Assembly: GCA_964427285.1 (NCBI GenBank)
Contig: CAYRTS010000001.1
Span: forward strand, 1 to 64,000
Length of the DNA: 64,000 nucleotides
Source: SPCO01 sp964427285
Lineage (GTDB): Bacteria > Chloroflexota > Limnocylindria > Limnocylindrales > CSP1-4
Direction of reading: 5' to 3'
Below the pieces are notes generated by a model. That model worked only from the letters and a program-made list of their open reading frames with translations, did not search any database and was not told the origin of the DNA. Of this stretch, positions 51,597 through 59,961 are shown piece by piece. Numbering within the stretch: the first letter of the stretch is position 1; every line of letters starts with the position of its first letter. The translations under genes and the position numbers were made by a program.

Positions 51597-52816
51597 GCTG
51601 CGCCTCCCACCACGGGTGCGGCAAGGGCGGCGCGGATCTCCCGGTCCATATCGAGCAGCTCATCAATCCCGGGATCGCCGGGGCCGGATCCGTAGCGCGT
51701 CACGGCGTCCTCGAGCAGCCCCGGAATTCGGTCAAAACTGAGGCTGCCGCCGAGGAAGCGGGCCACCGCCACCTCGTCGGCGACGATGAGTGCGGCGGAG
51801 GCGCGCGCACCGGCCCGACCGGCCTCCCGGGCGATGCGGAGCGCCGGAAAGCGGCCCTCATCGGGCGCTCGAAACTCGAGGCGCCCCGTGGCCACCAGAT
51901 CCGGTGACGCAACGGGCGAGGGACGACGATCTGGATAGGTGAGTGCGTACTGGATGGGAAGTCGCATGTCCGGGGTGCCCAACTGGGCCTTGACGGAGCC
52001 GTCGGCAAATCGGACGGCTGAGTGGACGACGCTCTGCGGATGGATCAGCACCTCGATCGCGTCGTAGCCTACATCGTACAGCCAGTGTGCCTCGATCACC
52101 TCCAGGCCCTTGTTGGCGAGGGTCGCCGAGTCAATAGTGATCTTGGCGCCCATCGTCCAGGTCGGATGGCGCAACGCCTGCTCCGGCGTGATCGACGAAA
52201 GGTCAGCCGGGGCATCCAGGAACGGGCCGCCCGAAGCGGTCAGGATCAGCGCGGCCACGCTCCCCATTGCCTCGCCGGCCAGGCACTGCCAGATCGCCGA
52301 GTGCTCGGAGTCGATCGGACGAAGCCACGCCAGGGGGCTGGCGTATGGGTCGCGGGTGTCCGCCGCAGCTCGGACAGCGGCGAGTCGACGCGCTGCGGGC
52401 ATGACCAGGTGACCTCCAGCCACCAACGTCTCCTTGTTGGCGGTGGCCACGATCTTGCCCGCCTCCAGCGCGGCGATGACCGGGCGAAGGCTGACCAGCC
52501 CGCCGGTGGCGACGACCACGATATCGACGTCATCGCGCGTAGCCAGCCGCTCGAGGGCGACGGCGCCACCCACGTACTCCGATCCAGGCGGGAGATCCAA
52601 GGCCCTGGAGGCGGCCGCATCGGACAGCCCCACGGCCGCCGGACGAAGTCTCGCCGCCTGCTCTGCGAGGACCGCGGCGTCAGAACCGGCCGCCAGGGCG
52701 ACGACCCGGAATGCGCCGGGATTGGCCTCCAGCACCTCGACCGTCTGGCGTCCGATCGAGCCGGTCGAACCCAGGACAGCCACGCCCCGAATCGCTCGAT
52801 CGTCCCGGATCGCCAC
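51593..52816 (-). CDS. dxr: 1-deoxy-D-xylulose-5-phosphate reductoisomerase
   Basis: This second enzyme of the MEP pathway converts DXP to MEP with NADPH. It has 407 residues. The NADPH loop is VAVLGSTGSIGRQTVEV, with the ATANKETLVAGG motif, the metal-site acids in IDSEHSAIWQCL, the flexible-loop block ILTASGGPF, and MGAKITIDSATLANKGLEVIEAHWL. The GTG at 52816, 1 bp after the cdsA stop, is preferred to TTG 52828, which overlaps cdsA. Confidence 0.94.
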   Translation of the reverse strand: MAIRDDRAIRGVAVLGSTGSIGRQTVEVLEANPGAFRVVALAAGSDAAVLAEQAARLRPAAVGLSDAAASRALDLPPGSEYVGGAVALERLATRDDVDIVVVATGGLVSLRPVIAALEAGKIVATANKETLVAGGHLVMPAARRLAAVRAAADTRDPYASPLAWLRPIDSEHSAIWQCLAGEAMGSVAALILTASGGPFLDAPADLSSITPEQALRHPTWTMGAKITIDSATLANKGLEVIEAHWLYDVGYDAIEVLIHPQSVVHSAVRFADGSVKAQLGTPDMRLPIQYALTYPDRRPSPVASPDLVATGRLEFRAPDEGRFPALRIAREAGRAGARASAALIVADEVAVARFLGGSLSFDRIPGLLEDAVTRYGSGPGDPGIDELLDMDREIRAALAAPVVGGAA

Positions 52817-52817
52817 C

Positions 52818-53645
52818 TCAGCGCACAACCGCGAGCACGTAGAGGGTCATGACCGGGGCGGCAAACAGGAATGAGTCGACGCGATCAAGGATCCCGCCGT
52901 GGCCCGGGATCAGGGTCCCGGAATCGCCTGCTCCGGCCGCGCGCTTGATCATCGATTCAGCCAGGTCGCCGACCTGCGCGGACAGCGCCATCAGGGGACC
53001 AAGCAGGAGCCCCTGCAGCGGCGGTTGACCGAGCCCCACGAGGAGGATCATGGCAACGATCGTCGTGGCAACCGTCCCGCCAGCCACGCCCTCGACGGTC
53101 TTGGACGGCGAGATGTGGGTCAGGAACCGGGTCCGCCCAAACCGCTTCCCAACACTGTAGGCCCCCGTGTCATAGGACCAGACCAGCAAGACCAGCAACA
53201 GGATCCAGGCTCGTTCGGCACCCAGCCATGCGATCGGAGATCCAGGCGGAACGACCGGGGCCACCTCACCGAGTCGCAGGACGAACGACAACAATGCGAC
53301 GTAGGTCGCGCCGAAGATCGTTGACATCCAGGTCGCGAGGCCATCGTGGGGATCCGGCCTGGTCAACGACGCGGCGGCCACCAGCAGGATGCCAACAGCC
53401 ACCAGCAGGAGGCCGCTGCTGCCGAGAACCCCGGGGACAGCCGCATCGAGGACCGTTGCCAGGGCCAGAGCGGTGCCCAACGCAGACAGCGGAGCGTAGC
53501 CCGCGGCACGGAGCAGGCGGAACACCTCGATCGCGGCCAGGGCTGTGGCCAGGGCAAGGGCGGCAACCAGCACCTGTCCGCCGATGGCCAGGATGACCAG
53601 GAGCACCGGCACGAACACCGCGGCGCTGACCGCGCGCTGACGCAT
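52818..53645 (-). CDS. cdsA: Phosphatidate cytidylyltransferase
   Basis: This 275-residue polytopic membrane enzyme forms CDP-diacylglycerol for phospholipid synthesis. There are about seven hydrophobic segments. The C-terminal family signature is present (THISPSKTVEGVAGG, SAQVGDLAESMIKRAAGAGDSGTLIPGHGGILDRVDS). The ATG at 53645 lies 16 bp after uppS; a longer frame is antisense-like noise. Confidence 0.93.
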   Translation of the reverse strand: MRQRAVSAAVFVPVLLVILAIGGQVLVAALALATALAAIEVFRLLRAAGYAPLSALGTALALATVLDAAVPGVLGSSGLLLVAVGILLVAAASLTRPDPHDGLATWMSTIFGATYVALLSFVLRLGEVAPVVPPGSPIAWLGAERAWILLLVLLVWSYDTGAYSVGKRFGRTRFLTHISPSKTVEGVAGGTVATTIVAMILLVGLGQPPLQGLLLGPLMALSAQVGDLAESMIKRAAGAGDSGTLIPGHGGILDRVDSFLFAAPVMTLYVLAVVR

Positions 53646-53661
53646 CGGCGAGCCTACCTGC

Positions 53662-54462
53662 TCAGCGCCCGAAGCGGCGCTGGCGAACCGCGAATTCCTG
53701 GAGCGCGGCGTCGAAGGTGTCCGGCCCGAAGTCGGGCCACAGCGCATCGCACGAATAGAACTCGGCATACGCGGACTGCCAGATCAGGAAGTTGGACAGA
53801 CGCTGTTCCCCCCCGGTGCGAATGACCAGGTCCGGATCCGGGAGACCGGCCGTGTACAGGGAGGCGCTGATCGCCTGTTCGTCGATTTCTGACGGCCGGG
53901 TCCCGCTCGCCGCGAGCCGGCGGAAGGCATCGACGAGCTCGGTCCGGCCGGCATAGTTGAACGCGATATTGAGGACCAGCCGATCGCCGCCAGCGGTCGC
54001 GTCGAGCGCCTCGCCGATCGATGCACGGGTCGCCTCGGGGAGCTCATTCAGCCGCCCGAGCAGTTGCACCCGGACGCCTTGCGCACGCAGCTCCGCGGTC
54101 TCGCTCCGAATGGCGGCCTCCAGCAGGCCGAACAGCCCGCTGACCTCCTCGTCCGATCGAGCCCAGTTCTCCCGACTGAACGCATACAGGGTCAGGACCG
54201 GGACGCCACGCGTGACAGCGTGGCGGAGCAAACCCCGAATCGCCTCGACGCCGGCGGCATGCCCATCGATCTCCGACAGGTTCCGCTGTCTTGCCCAGCG
54301 CCGGTTGCCGTCCATGATGATCGCCACGTGGCGGGGCAATTCGTCCGGGGTCGTCGCCGGCGGCGCGGCGAGCGAGGTCACACCGGCAGTCGCGTCCCCC
54401 CGTGCCGGTACGTGCGCCACGGGCAGCGCGTCTGTCGGCCTGGCAAGGGGTGCGCCAGCCAC
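53662..54462 (-). CDS. uppS: Isoprenyl transferase (undecaprenyl diphosphate synthase)
   Basis: This 266-residue cis-prenyltransferase makes the lipid carrier for peptidoglycan. Catalytic motif HVAIIMDGNRRWARQR, YAFSRENWARSDEEV, and C-terminal DPDLVIRTGGEQRLSNFLIWQSAYAEFY are all present. The start GTG 54462 shares one base with the frr TAG (TAGTG). The first 45 residues before HVAIIM are an Ala/Pro-rich extension. Confidence 0.94.
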   Translation of the reverse strand: MAGAPLARPTDALPVAHVPARGDATAGVTSLAAPPATTPDELPRHVAIIMDGNRRWARQRNLSEIDGHAAGVEAIRGLLRHAVTRGVPVLTLYAFSRENWARSDEEVSGLFGLLEAAIRSETAELRAQGVRVQLLGRLNELPEATRASIGEALDATAGGDRLVLNIAFNYAGRTELVDAFRRLAASGTRPSEIDEQAISASLYTAGLPDPDLVIRTGGEQRLSNFLIWQSAYAEFYSCDALWPDFGPDTFDAALQEFAVRQRRFGR

Positions 54463-55019
54463 TAGACCTCGAGAACCTCCTGTTCCTTCGCGGCGCCCAG
54501 TCGATCGATATCGGCGACGTGGCGATCGGTCGTCCGCTGGAGTGTTTCGATCTCGCGGTGCGACTCGTCGGTGCCGATCCCGCCATCGCGCTCCTCGCGC
54601 TTGAGATGATCGGCGGCGTCTCGGCGCAGGTTGCGGACCTCGACCCTGGCCTCCTCCATCCGCTTGTGGACGACCCGGACCAGATCCTTGCGACGCTCCT
54701 CGGTGAGCGGCGGGATGTTGAGCCGCACAACCGTGCCGTCGACATTCGGCATCAGGCCGATGTCGCTCTTGATGATGGCTTTTTCGATCGCCCCCAGCAC
54801 GCCCCGATCCCACGGCTGGATCACGATCTGGTGGGCCTCGGGCAAGCTGATCCCGGCCAGTTGATTGAGCGGCGTGGACGTGCCGTAGTACTCGACGTGG
54901 ATCCGCTCGACCAGCGCCGTCGAGGCACGCCCGGTACGCAACCCGCCGAAGTCGCGTTCCATGGCCTCCACGGCGCGGGCCATCTTGCGATCAGCCTCGG
55001 TCAGGATCTCGCTACTCAT
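54462..55019 (-). CDS. frr: Ribosome recycling factor
   Basis: This 185-residue protein splits post-termination ribosomes with EF-G. Typical segments are FGGLRTGRASTALVERIHVEYYG, PLNQLAGISLPEAHQIVIQPWD, and NIPPLTEERRKDLVRVVHKRMEEARVEVRNLRRDA. It overlaps pyrH by 4 bp (ATGA). Confidence 0.97.
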   Translation of the reverse strand: MSSEILTEADRKMARAVEAMERDFGGLRTGRASTALVERIHVEYYGTSTPLNQLAGISLPEAHQIVIQPWDRGVLGAIEKAIIKSDIGLMPNVDGTVVRLNIPPLTEERRKDLVRVVHKRMEEARVEVRNLRRDAADHLKREERDGGIGTDESHREIETLQRTTDRHVADIDRLGAAKEQEVLEV

Positions 55020-55780
55020 GATCGGACACCTCCGGCGGCGCTCGATGCGCTCGAGATCAGGGTGCCGACCGGCTCACCGACGGCTACCCGGGTGATGTTA
55101 TCGGGCTGGTTGAGGTCGAACACCACGATCGGCAGGTCGTTCTCCATGCACAGGCTCACGGCCGTTGAATCAAGAACCCGGAGCTGGTCACGGAGCAGGT
55201 CTGAATATTCGAGTTGAGCGTAACGCCGGGCGTCGGGATGCGCCATCGGATCACGATCGTAGACCCCGTCAACCTTGGTCGCCTTGAGCAGGACCTGGGC
55301 ATTGATCTCGACGGCTCGCAGCGCCGCGGCAGTGTCGGTCGTGAAGTACGGGTTGCCGGTTCCGGCGACGAACAGCGCTACGCGACCCTTTTCGAGGTGG
55401 CGGATCGCCCGGCGACGAATGTACGGCTCGGCCACCTCGTTCATGGCGATCGCGGTCATGACCCGCGTCGGCACGCCGGCCCGCTCGAGGGCGTCCTGCA
55501 GCGCCAACCCGTTCATTACCGTGGCGAGCATCCCGATGTAGTCCCCGGTGGCGCGGTCCATGCCCCGGGCGGAAGCCGCGAGCCCGCGAAAGATGTTCCC
55601 GCCGCCGACGACGATCCCGATCTGGACACCAAGCCGGTGGACTTCTGCGACCTGCCTGGCGATGAACGCACAGAACGCGGGGTCGACGCCGTACTGCCGA
55701 TCCCCCAGCAGCGCCTCACCTGACAGCTTGAGGACGACGCGCTGATAGCGCAGGGGCGTCGACATGCCTGGCGCGGTCAC
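55016..55780 (-). CDS. pyrH: UMP kinase
   Basis: This 254-residue amino-acid-kinase-fold enzyme phosphorylates UMP to UDP. Motifs are RVVLKLSGEALLG, GIVVGGGNIFRGLA, GMLATVMNGLALQDALE, FVAGTGNPYFTTDTAAALRA and VDGVYDRDPM. It overlaps the tsf stop by 4 bp. Confidence 0.96.
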   Translation of the reverse strand: MTAPGMSTPLRYQRVVLKLSGEALLGDRQYGVDPAFCAFIARQVAEVHRLGVQIGIVVGGGNIFRGLAASARGMDRATGDYIGMLATVMNGLALQDALERAGVPTRVMTAIAMNEVAEPYIRRRAIRHLEKGRVALFVAGTGNPYFTTDTAAALRAVEINAQVLLKATKVDGVYDRDPMAHPDARRYAQLEYSDLLRDQLRVLDSTAVSLCMENDLPIVVFDLNQPDNITRVAVGEPVGTLISSASSAAGGVRS

Positions 55781-56376
55781 AGCTCTTCGGCCAGCGCGTA
55801 GCGGGTGAAGCGCCGGACCCGGATGTTCTCGCCGATCGTGGCGATCCGGTCGTTGATCAAGTCGCGCACCGTGCGCTCCTCGTCACGAAACGGCTGGTCG
55901 TACAGGCAGACCTGCGAATACCACTTCTTGAGCTGGCCCTCAATGATCTGGGGGCGGACGCTCTCCGGCTTTTTCTGGGTCGCCTCGTCGCGCAGCAGCT
56001 CCGCCTTCTTCGCTTCGACATCTGCCGGCGGGATCCGGTCCGCATCGACGTATATGGGGGCCAGGCCCGCGACCTGGATGGCCAAATCCCGGGTCAGCCT
56101 CTGGAACTCATCGGTCCGTGCCACGAAATCCGTTTCGCAGTTGACTTCGATCAGCACCCCGACGCGACCGCCGGTGTGGATGTAGCTCGAAATGAGTCCT
56201 TCCAACGCCTCGCGACCCGACTTCCTGGCCGCCGCCGCGAGTCCCTTCTCGCGGAGCAGCCCGATCGCCACGTCCATGTCTCCGTCGGCGGCGACCAGGG
56301 CGCCCTTGCAATCCATGAAGCCTGCGCCGGTCCGCTCGCGCAGTTCCTTGACCATTCCGGCCGAGATGTCCGCCAT
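55777..56376 (-). CDS. tsf: Elongation factor Ts
   Basis: This 199-residue short form of EF-Ts is the nucleotide exchange factor for EF-Tu. The UBA-like N-terminus (VKELRERTGAGFMDCKGALVAADGDMDVAIGLLREKG) and the core TDF motif (EVNCETDFVARTDEF) are present; the second core repeat is reduced. ATG 56376 is the conventional start, with AGGAGA upstream. Confidence 0.95.
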   Translation of the reverse strand: MADISAGMVKELRERTGAGFMDCKGALVAADGDMDVAIGLLREKGLAAAARKSGREALEGLISSYIHTGGRVGVLIEVNCETDFVARTDEFQRLTRDLAIQVAGLAPIYVDADRIPPADVEAKKAELLRDEATQKKPESVRPQIIEGQLKKWYSQVCLYDQPFRDEERTVRDLINDRIATIGENIRVRRFTRYALAEEL

Positions 56377-56440
56377 GCCTGTCTTCTCTCCTGTCATGCG
56401 CCCCGGGTTCAGAACGCGAGTTCCCGTCGTCTCCAGCCTT

Positions 56441-56460
56441 CTGGCCGCCCCGGCGGCCAG
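56441..56460 (-). promoter_or_regulatory. Hairpin between rpsB and tsf
   Basis: CTGGCCGC, loop of 4, GCGGCCAG is a perfect 8-bp stem (56441-56448 with 56453-56460) in the 95-bp rpsB-tsf gap. There is no T tract. It may be a partial terminator or processing site that sets the S2 to EF-Ts ratio, as known for the rpsB-tsf junction in E. coli. Confidence 0.5.
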
Positions 56461-56471
56461 TGTCGATGCCT

Positions 56472-57443
56472 TCAGCCGCCGGGGCCGACCTCTTCCGCCT
56501 TCTCGGCGGCTTCGCGAGCCAGCTCTGCGGCGATCTCCTCGGGAGTCGCTTCCGGCGGTGCGTCGGGGATAACCGCGCCAGCTCGCGCGACCCGATCGCC
56601 CGGCAGCAGGTCGTCCTCGTCGAGGTCCGGCTCAAATGACAGGGCCGCGCCGCCCGCGAGAGCCGCGACCAGCTGGTCGGTGGCTCCGGGCTCCTCGTCC
56701 TCGGGCTCGGGCATCGCCATCGGCTCGATCGACTCCGACTCCGACGAGCTACCGGCGGATCGCTGGCGGGCACCTTCAATCGCGGCGTCCGCGACCAGGG
56801 CGCATAGCAGGCGGATGGCCCGGATGGCATCGTCGTTGGCGGGAATGATGTAGTTCAGCTCGTCTGGGTCCACGTTGGTGTCACCGGTTCCGACGACCGG
56901 GATTTCCAGCTTGTTGGCCTCGGTCACGCCGATCCGCTCACGATGCGGGTCGACGATGAACACCGCACCGGGCAGACGCTTCATCTTGCGCATGCCGCCG
57001 AGGGTGCCCTGGAGCTTGACCATCTCCTCGGTGAGCTTGGCCGCCTCCTTCTTCGTCATGCGATCGAAGTCGCCGTTCTGCTGGCGAGCCTCGAGCTGCT
57101 CGAGGAGGCTGATTCGCTTCTTGATGGTGGTGAAGTTGGTCAGCATGCCGCCCAGCCAGCGCTTGTTCACGTACGGCTGGTTGGCCCGGGCGGCTTCCTG
57201 GGCAACGGGCTCCTGGGCCTGCTTCTTGGTTCCCACGAACAGGACCTGATCGCCCCGCGCCACGGTCTCGCGGACGAATTCGAGCGCCGACTCCAGCCGG
57301 GTGACGGTCTGGGCCAGGTCGATGATGTGGATCCCGTTGCGCTCCGCGAAGATGAACGGGCGCATCTTGGGGTTCCAGCGGCGAGTCTGGTGACCGAAGT
57401 GGACTCCGGCTTCCAGCAGCTGCCGCATTGAGACGGACGGCAC
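56472..57443 (-). CDS. rpsB: 30S ribosomal protein S2 with acidic C-terminal extension
   Basis: This 323-residue S2 is longer than the usual 230-260. Core signatures are QLLEAGVHFGHQTRRWNPKMRPFIF, VLFVGTKKQAQEPVAQEA, NKRWLGGMLTNFTTIKKRI and GVTEANKLEIPVVGTGDTNVDP. The last 80 residues are acidic and Ala/Pro-rich (EPMAMPEPEDEEPG, EPDLDEDDLLPGDR). The GTG start has AGGAGG at 9 bp. It is the first gene of the rpsB-ispG string. Confidence 0.95.
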   Translation of the reverse strand: MPSVSMRQLLEAGVHFGHQTRRWNPKMRPFIFAERNGIHIIDLAQTVTRLESALEFVRETVARGDQVLFVGTKKQAQEPVAQEAARANQPYVNKRWLGGMLTNFTTIKKRISLLEQLEARQQNGDFDRMTKKEAAKLTEEMVKLQGTLGGMRKMKRLPGAVFIVDPHRERIGVTEANKLEIPVVGTGDTNVDPDELNYIIPANDDAIRAIRLLCALVADAAIEGARQRSAGSSSESESIEPMAMPEPEDEEPGATDQLVAALAGGAALSFEPDLDEDDLLPGDRVARAGAVIPDAPPEATPEEIAAELAREAAEKAEEVGPGG

Positions 57444-57610
57444 GGTGAGCGACCTCCTGTTCGGTTTGTTCCTCCGCAAACCTCGTCGCCGGGAGCCGGT
57501 CCCCTGCGGGCTGTCGGCACCGTCCCGGTCGGAACGATCTGCGTGTGAGCTCCGCGCACCATGCGCGGGCGATTTGATCAGGCGGCTCGGGCGGACCCGG
57601 ACCGGGCGGG

Positions 57611-57619
57611 AGTGTAGCA
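57611..57619 (-). promoter_or_regulatory. Candidate extended -10 element of rpsB
   Basis: On the minus strand TGCTACACT lies 168 bp before the rpsB start and matches the TGCTAnACT element seen upstream of rplS. The 5' leader between it and rpsB would be long enough for autoregulation, but I see no named leader motif in 57444-57610. Confidence 0.4.
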
Positions 57620-57670
57620 CGACCCGACAGTGGCGCCCGCCAGGCATGGGCGCAGGTGTGCTGCCCGTTC

Positions 57671-58150
57671 CTACGTCAGTCCGAGCACCGCCTCCAGTCG
57701 GTCGATCAGGGGGATCTGGGCGGCCTTGATCCGAAGGCGCGCCTCGGCGAGATCGAACCAGGCCACGCGGTCGATCTCCGGGATCGTCTCGATCGTGCCC
57801 GAGCCAGGTGGCCATTCGATCTCGATCGTGTTCGAGTGCGCCTCCTCCGGCCGGGCGTCACCCTCGATGGCCCAGGCGTGGACGACCTTGCCACCCTTCT
57901 GAACGATCGAGCCCAGTTCGATCAGCGCGGCAGCGGGCAGCGGAAGGCCGGTCTCCTCCCTGAACTCGCGCAGCGCGGCGTCGAAGATCGGCTCGTCCGG
58001 GTTCGGCTCACCCTTGGGGACGGTCCAGTGGCCGGCATCGCGTCGCGCGAACCACGGACCACCCGGATGCGCGAGCAGAACCTCCAGCCTCGCCTCGGGA
58101 GCGACGCGACGGTAGAGCAGGACGCCGCCGCTGACCCTGGGGAGTGGCAT
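57671..58150 (-). CDS. NUDIX hydrolase
   Basis: This 159-residue protein has the Nudix box G-x5-E-x7-REFREETGLPL (from GEPNPDEPIFDAAL). N-terminal SGGVLLYRRV and WTVPKGEPN are typical of diadenosine-polyphosphate or NTP-type hydrolases of the MutT/Ap4A group. It is the last gene downstream of yraN; the specific nucleotide substrate is unknown. ATG 58150 starts at the beginning of the domain. Confidence 0.88.
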   Translation of the reverse strand: MPLPRVSGGVLLYRRVAPEARLEVLLAHPGGPWFARRDAGHWTVPKGEPNPDEPIFDAALREFREETGLPLPAAALIELGSIVQKGGKVVHAWAIEGDARPEEAHSNTIEIEWPPGSGTIETIPEIDRVAWFDLAEARLRIKAAQIPLIDRLEAVLGLT

Positions 58151-58223
58151 GCCCCGATAGTAGGCAACCTGGCCTGAGCCGGTGCGAGCTGGGGTGGATT
58201 GAAACGCCCGGGTACGGGCGCGG

Positions 58224-58598
58224 TCACATCGCGTGGCGATGGTGACGGAGCCGGTCCCCGGGCTCGACGACCACAAGGTCGAAGCGCAATGGCAGGAACG
58301 GCAGGACGAATCCGTCGGGAAGCGCGCCGAGCTCCAGGAGGCCGTAGGCCGCGGCGCGTACGCGGATCCGCTTCCGGGCATCGACGGTTTCCTCCGGCAG
58401 GCCGAAGCCGCGACTCGAGCGCATGCGCACCTCAACGACCACCAGCATTCGGGGCGGACCGGGATCAACGGCTACGAGGTCCAGTTCGTATCGCCCGACG
58501 CGGACGTTCCGGCCCAGGATTGACCAGCCAGCGGCCACCAGGCGACCCGCGACGGCCGCTTCCGCAGCATCGCCCAAGCGCTGGGCATCAGTGCGCAT
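58224..58598 (-). CDS. YraN family (UPF0102) endonuclease-like protein
   Basis: This 124-residue protein has a restriction-endonuclease-like fold: N-terminal RLGDAAEAAVAGRLVAAGWSILGRNVRVGRYELDLVAVD and the VVVEVRMRSS catalytic-type E-x-K/R strand, in which Lys is replaced by Arg. Its function is unclear; it is commonly next to rnhB, as here. Confidence 0.88.
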   Translation of the reverse strand: MRTDAQRLGDAAEAAVAGRLVAAGWSILGRNVRVGRYELDLVAVDPGPPRMLVVVEVRMRSSRGFGLPEETVDARKRIRVRAAAYGLLELGALPDGFVLPFLPLRFDLVVVEPGDRLRHHRHAM

Positions 58599-58653
58599 GG
58601 ACAGACCCTAGCGGCGGCTGCTCACCTGGCGCTTATCCGCCGATCCAGACGAC

Positions 58654-58675
58654 CCACGGGTCCTGAGAGCCGTGG
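58654..58675 (-). terminator. Hairpin downstream of rnhB
   Basis: CCACGG (58654-58659) pairs with CCGTGG (58670-58675) over a 10-nt loop, just after the rnhB stop on the minus strand. It is imperfectly extended and lacks a T run, so termination is only possible. Confidence 0.3.
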
Positions 58676-58679
58676 TGGG

Positions 58680-59459
58680 CTAGCTGACTGCCGCCTCGAC
58701 ACGGTCCGCCTCTGATTCGGTCCTGGGCTCCAGTTCGATCCCGGAGATCGGCGCATCTGGACGGTCCGGGATCTCACGGTCGAACTCGAACCCAGCGAGC
58801 CCTTCATCGAACAAATCCAGTGAACCCTGGTCGCCGGCGAGCGTCCGCTGGAGCGCGAGGAAGGATCGCCGATGGAACGCCGTCAGCCCGAGGCGGCGGA
58901 TGGCCCGTCGGTGCTCGAGCGTGGCGTAGCCCTGGTTGCGCTCCCAGCCGTAGCCCGGGTGGCGGGCGGCCAACTTCGTCATCATCCGGTCGCGCAGCAC
59001 CTTGGCCACGATCGAGGCACAGGCGATCGAGTAGACCCGCGCGTCGCCATCAACCACGTTGGTATACGGTCCGACCTGGGCCTCGAACCCGGCGATCCGG
59101 TTGCCATCCACCAGGACGTGCTCGTGGCCGCCGACCCGGGCGACGGCGCGGCGCATGGCGAGGTGGGTCGCGTGGTAGATGTTGAGTTGGTCGATTTCAC
59201 GAACCGACGCGGCACCTACCCCGATCGCCATGGCGCGCGCCCGGATCCGCGGCTCAAGTCGTTCGCGCTGGGCGGCCGATAACGTCTTGGAATCTCGAAC
59301 GCCCGGGATCCGGTGGCAGTTTGGCCGCATGATCACCGCGGCCGCGACCACGGCCCCGCAGGTCGGCGCAACGCCGACCTCATCCACTCCTACGACGCGG
59401 ATGAGGCCCTCACGCCAGAATCGACGCTCGTAGGCAAGGGTCGGGATGATGGGCGCCAT
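58680..59459 (-). CDS. rnhB: Ribonuclease HII with altered GRG motif and internal clamp-binding-like motif
   Basis: This 259-residue enzyme is expected to cut at RNA in RNA/DNA hybrids. Catalytic acids D26-E27 (GVDEVG), D118 (VLVDGN) and D139 (DGDARVYSIACASIVAKVLRDR) are present, as is the C-terminal FHRRSF. The substrate-reading GRG motif that normally follows DE-x is here G29-V30-A31. The last 60 residues are an extra acidic tail, and residues 211-217 (QGSLDLF) resemble a sliding-clamp-binding motif (QxxL-x-LF). It follows rplS in the usual order. Confidence 0.92.
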   Translation of the reverse strand: MAPIIPTLAYERRFWREGLIRVVGVDEVGVAPTCGAVVAAAVIMRPNCHRIPGVRDSKTLSAAQRERLEPRIRARAMAIGVGAASVREIDQLNIYHATHLAMRRAVARVGGHEHVLVDGNRIAGFEAQVGPYTNVVDGDARVYSIACASIVAKVLRDRMMTKLAARHPGYGWERNQGYATLEHRRAIRRLGLTAFHRRSFLALQRTLAGDQGSLDLFDEGLAGFEFDREIPDRPDAPISGIELEPRTESEADRVEAAVS

Positions 59460-59510
59460 TGCCGGTCAGGGTAGCGGACTCGCTGGCCGTCGCTCCGACG
59501 ACGGTGGGGA

Positions 59511-59861
59511 TCAGCTGCGGGTGCGGCGCTCGCGCAGCGTGGCGGCCTTGCCGACTCGATCGCGCAGGAAGTAGAGCTGCGCTCGCCGGGCGACGCCGTG
59601 ACGCACGACCTCGATTTTCTCGATCCGCGGGCTATTGATCTTGAATGTCCGCTCCACGCCGACGCCGGACGCGATCCGCCGGACCGTGATGGACCGGGTG
59701 ATCCCGCCGCCGCGGAGGCGCATCACCGTGCCCTCGAACACCTGAATCCGTTCACGCGTGCCCTCGATGACTTTCGCGGACACCTTGACCGTATCCCCGC
59801 TCGCTAGCTCGGGCAGGTCCGTTCGGAGCTGGTTCTGGACGATCTCGTCGAGCACGTTCAC
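59511..59861 (-). CDS. rplS: 50S ribosomal protein L19
   Basis: This 116-residue L19 lies at the 30S-50S interface. Typical blocks are DLPELASGDTVKVSAKVIEGTRERIQVFEGTVM, GITRSITVRRIASGVGVERTFKINSPRIEKIEV, and VARRAQLYFLRDRVGKAATLRER. The GTG start has AGGA upstream. Unlike in most bacteria it is separated from trmD by 234 bp and appears to have its own promoter. Confidence 0.97.
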   Translation of the reverse strand: MNVLDEIVQNQLRTDLPELASGDTVKVSAKVIEGTRERIQVFEGTVMRLRGGGITRSITVRRIASGVGVERTFKINSPRIEKIEVVRHGVARRAQLYFLRDRVGKAATLRERRTRS

Positions 59862-59884
59862 GCGGTGGTTCCTGACTCGGCTTG

Positions 59885-59899
59885 GCAGCCTGTGGCTGC
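59885..59899 (-). promoter_or_regulatory. Short hairpin in the rplS leader
   Basis: GCAGCC (59885-59890), loop TGT, GGCTGC (59894-59899) lies about 24 bp before the rplS start on the minus strand. It could mask or present the ribosome-binding region for L19 autoregulation. It is a small structure, so this is only a candidate. Confidence 0.3.
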
Positions 59900-59952
59900 G
59901 GGGCGAATGACGCTGGGACGTAGCGCGCGGCGCGCGGGCCCGTCGGCGGCGG

Positions 59953-59961
59953 AGTATAGCA
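59953..59961 (-). promoter_or_regulatory. Candidate extended -10 promoter of rplS
   Basis: On the minus strand TGCTATACT is a near-consensus extended -10 (TGnTATAAT) 92 bp before the rplS start. It is the best of several such boxes in the window. Outside this element and the leader hairpin, 59862-60095 shows nothing recognisable. Confidence 0.5.
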
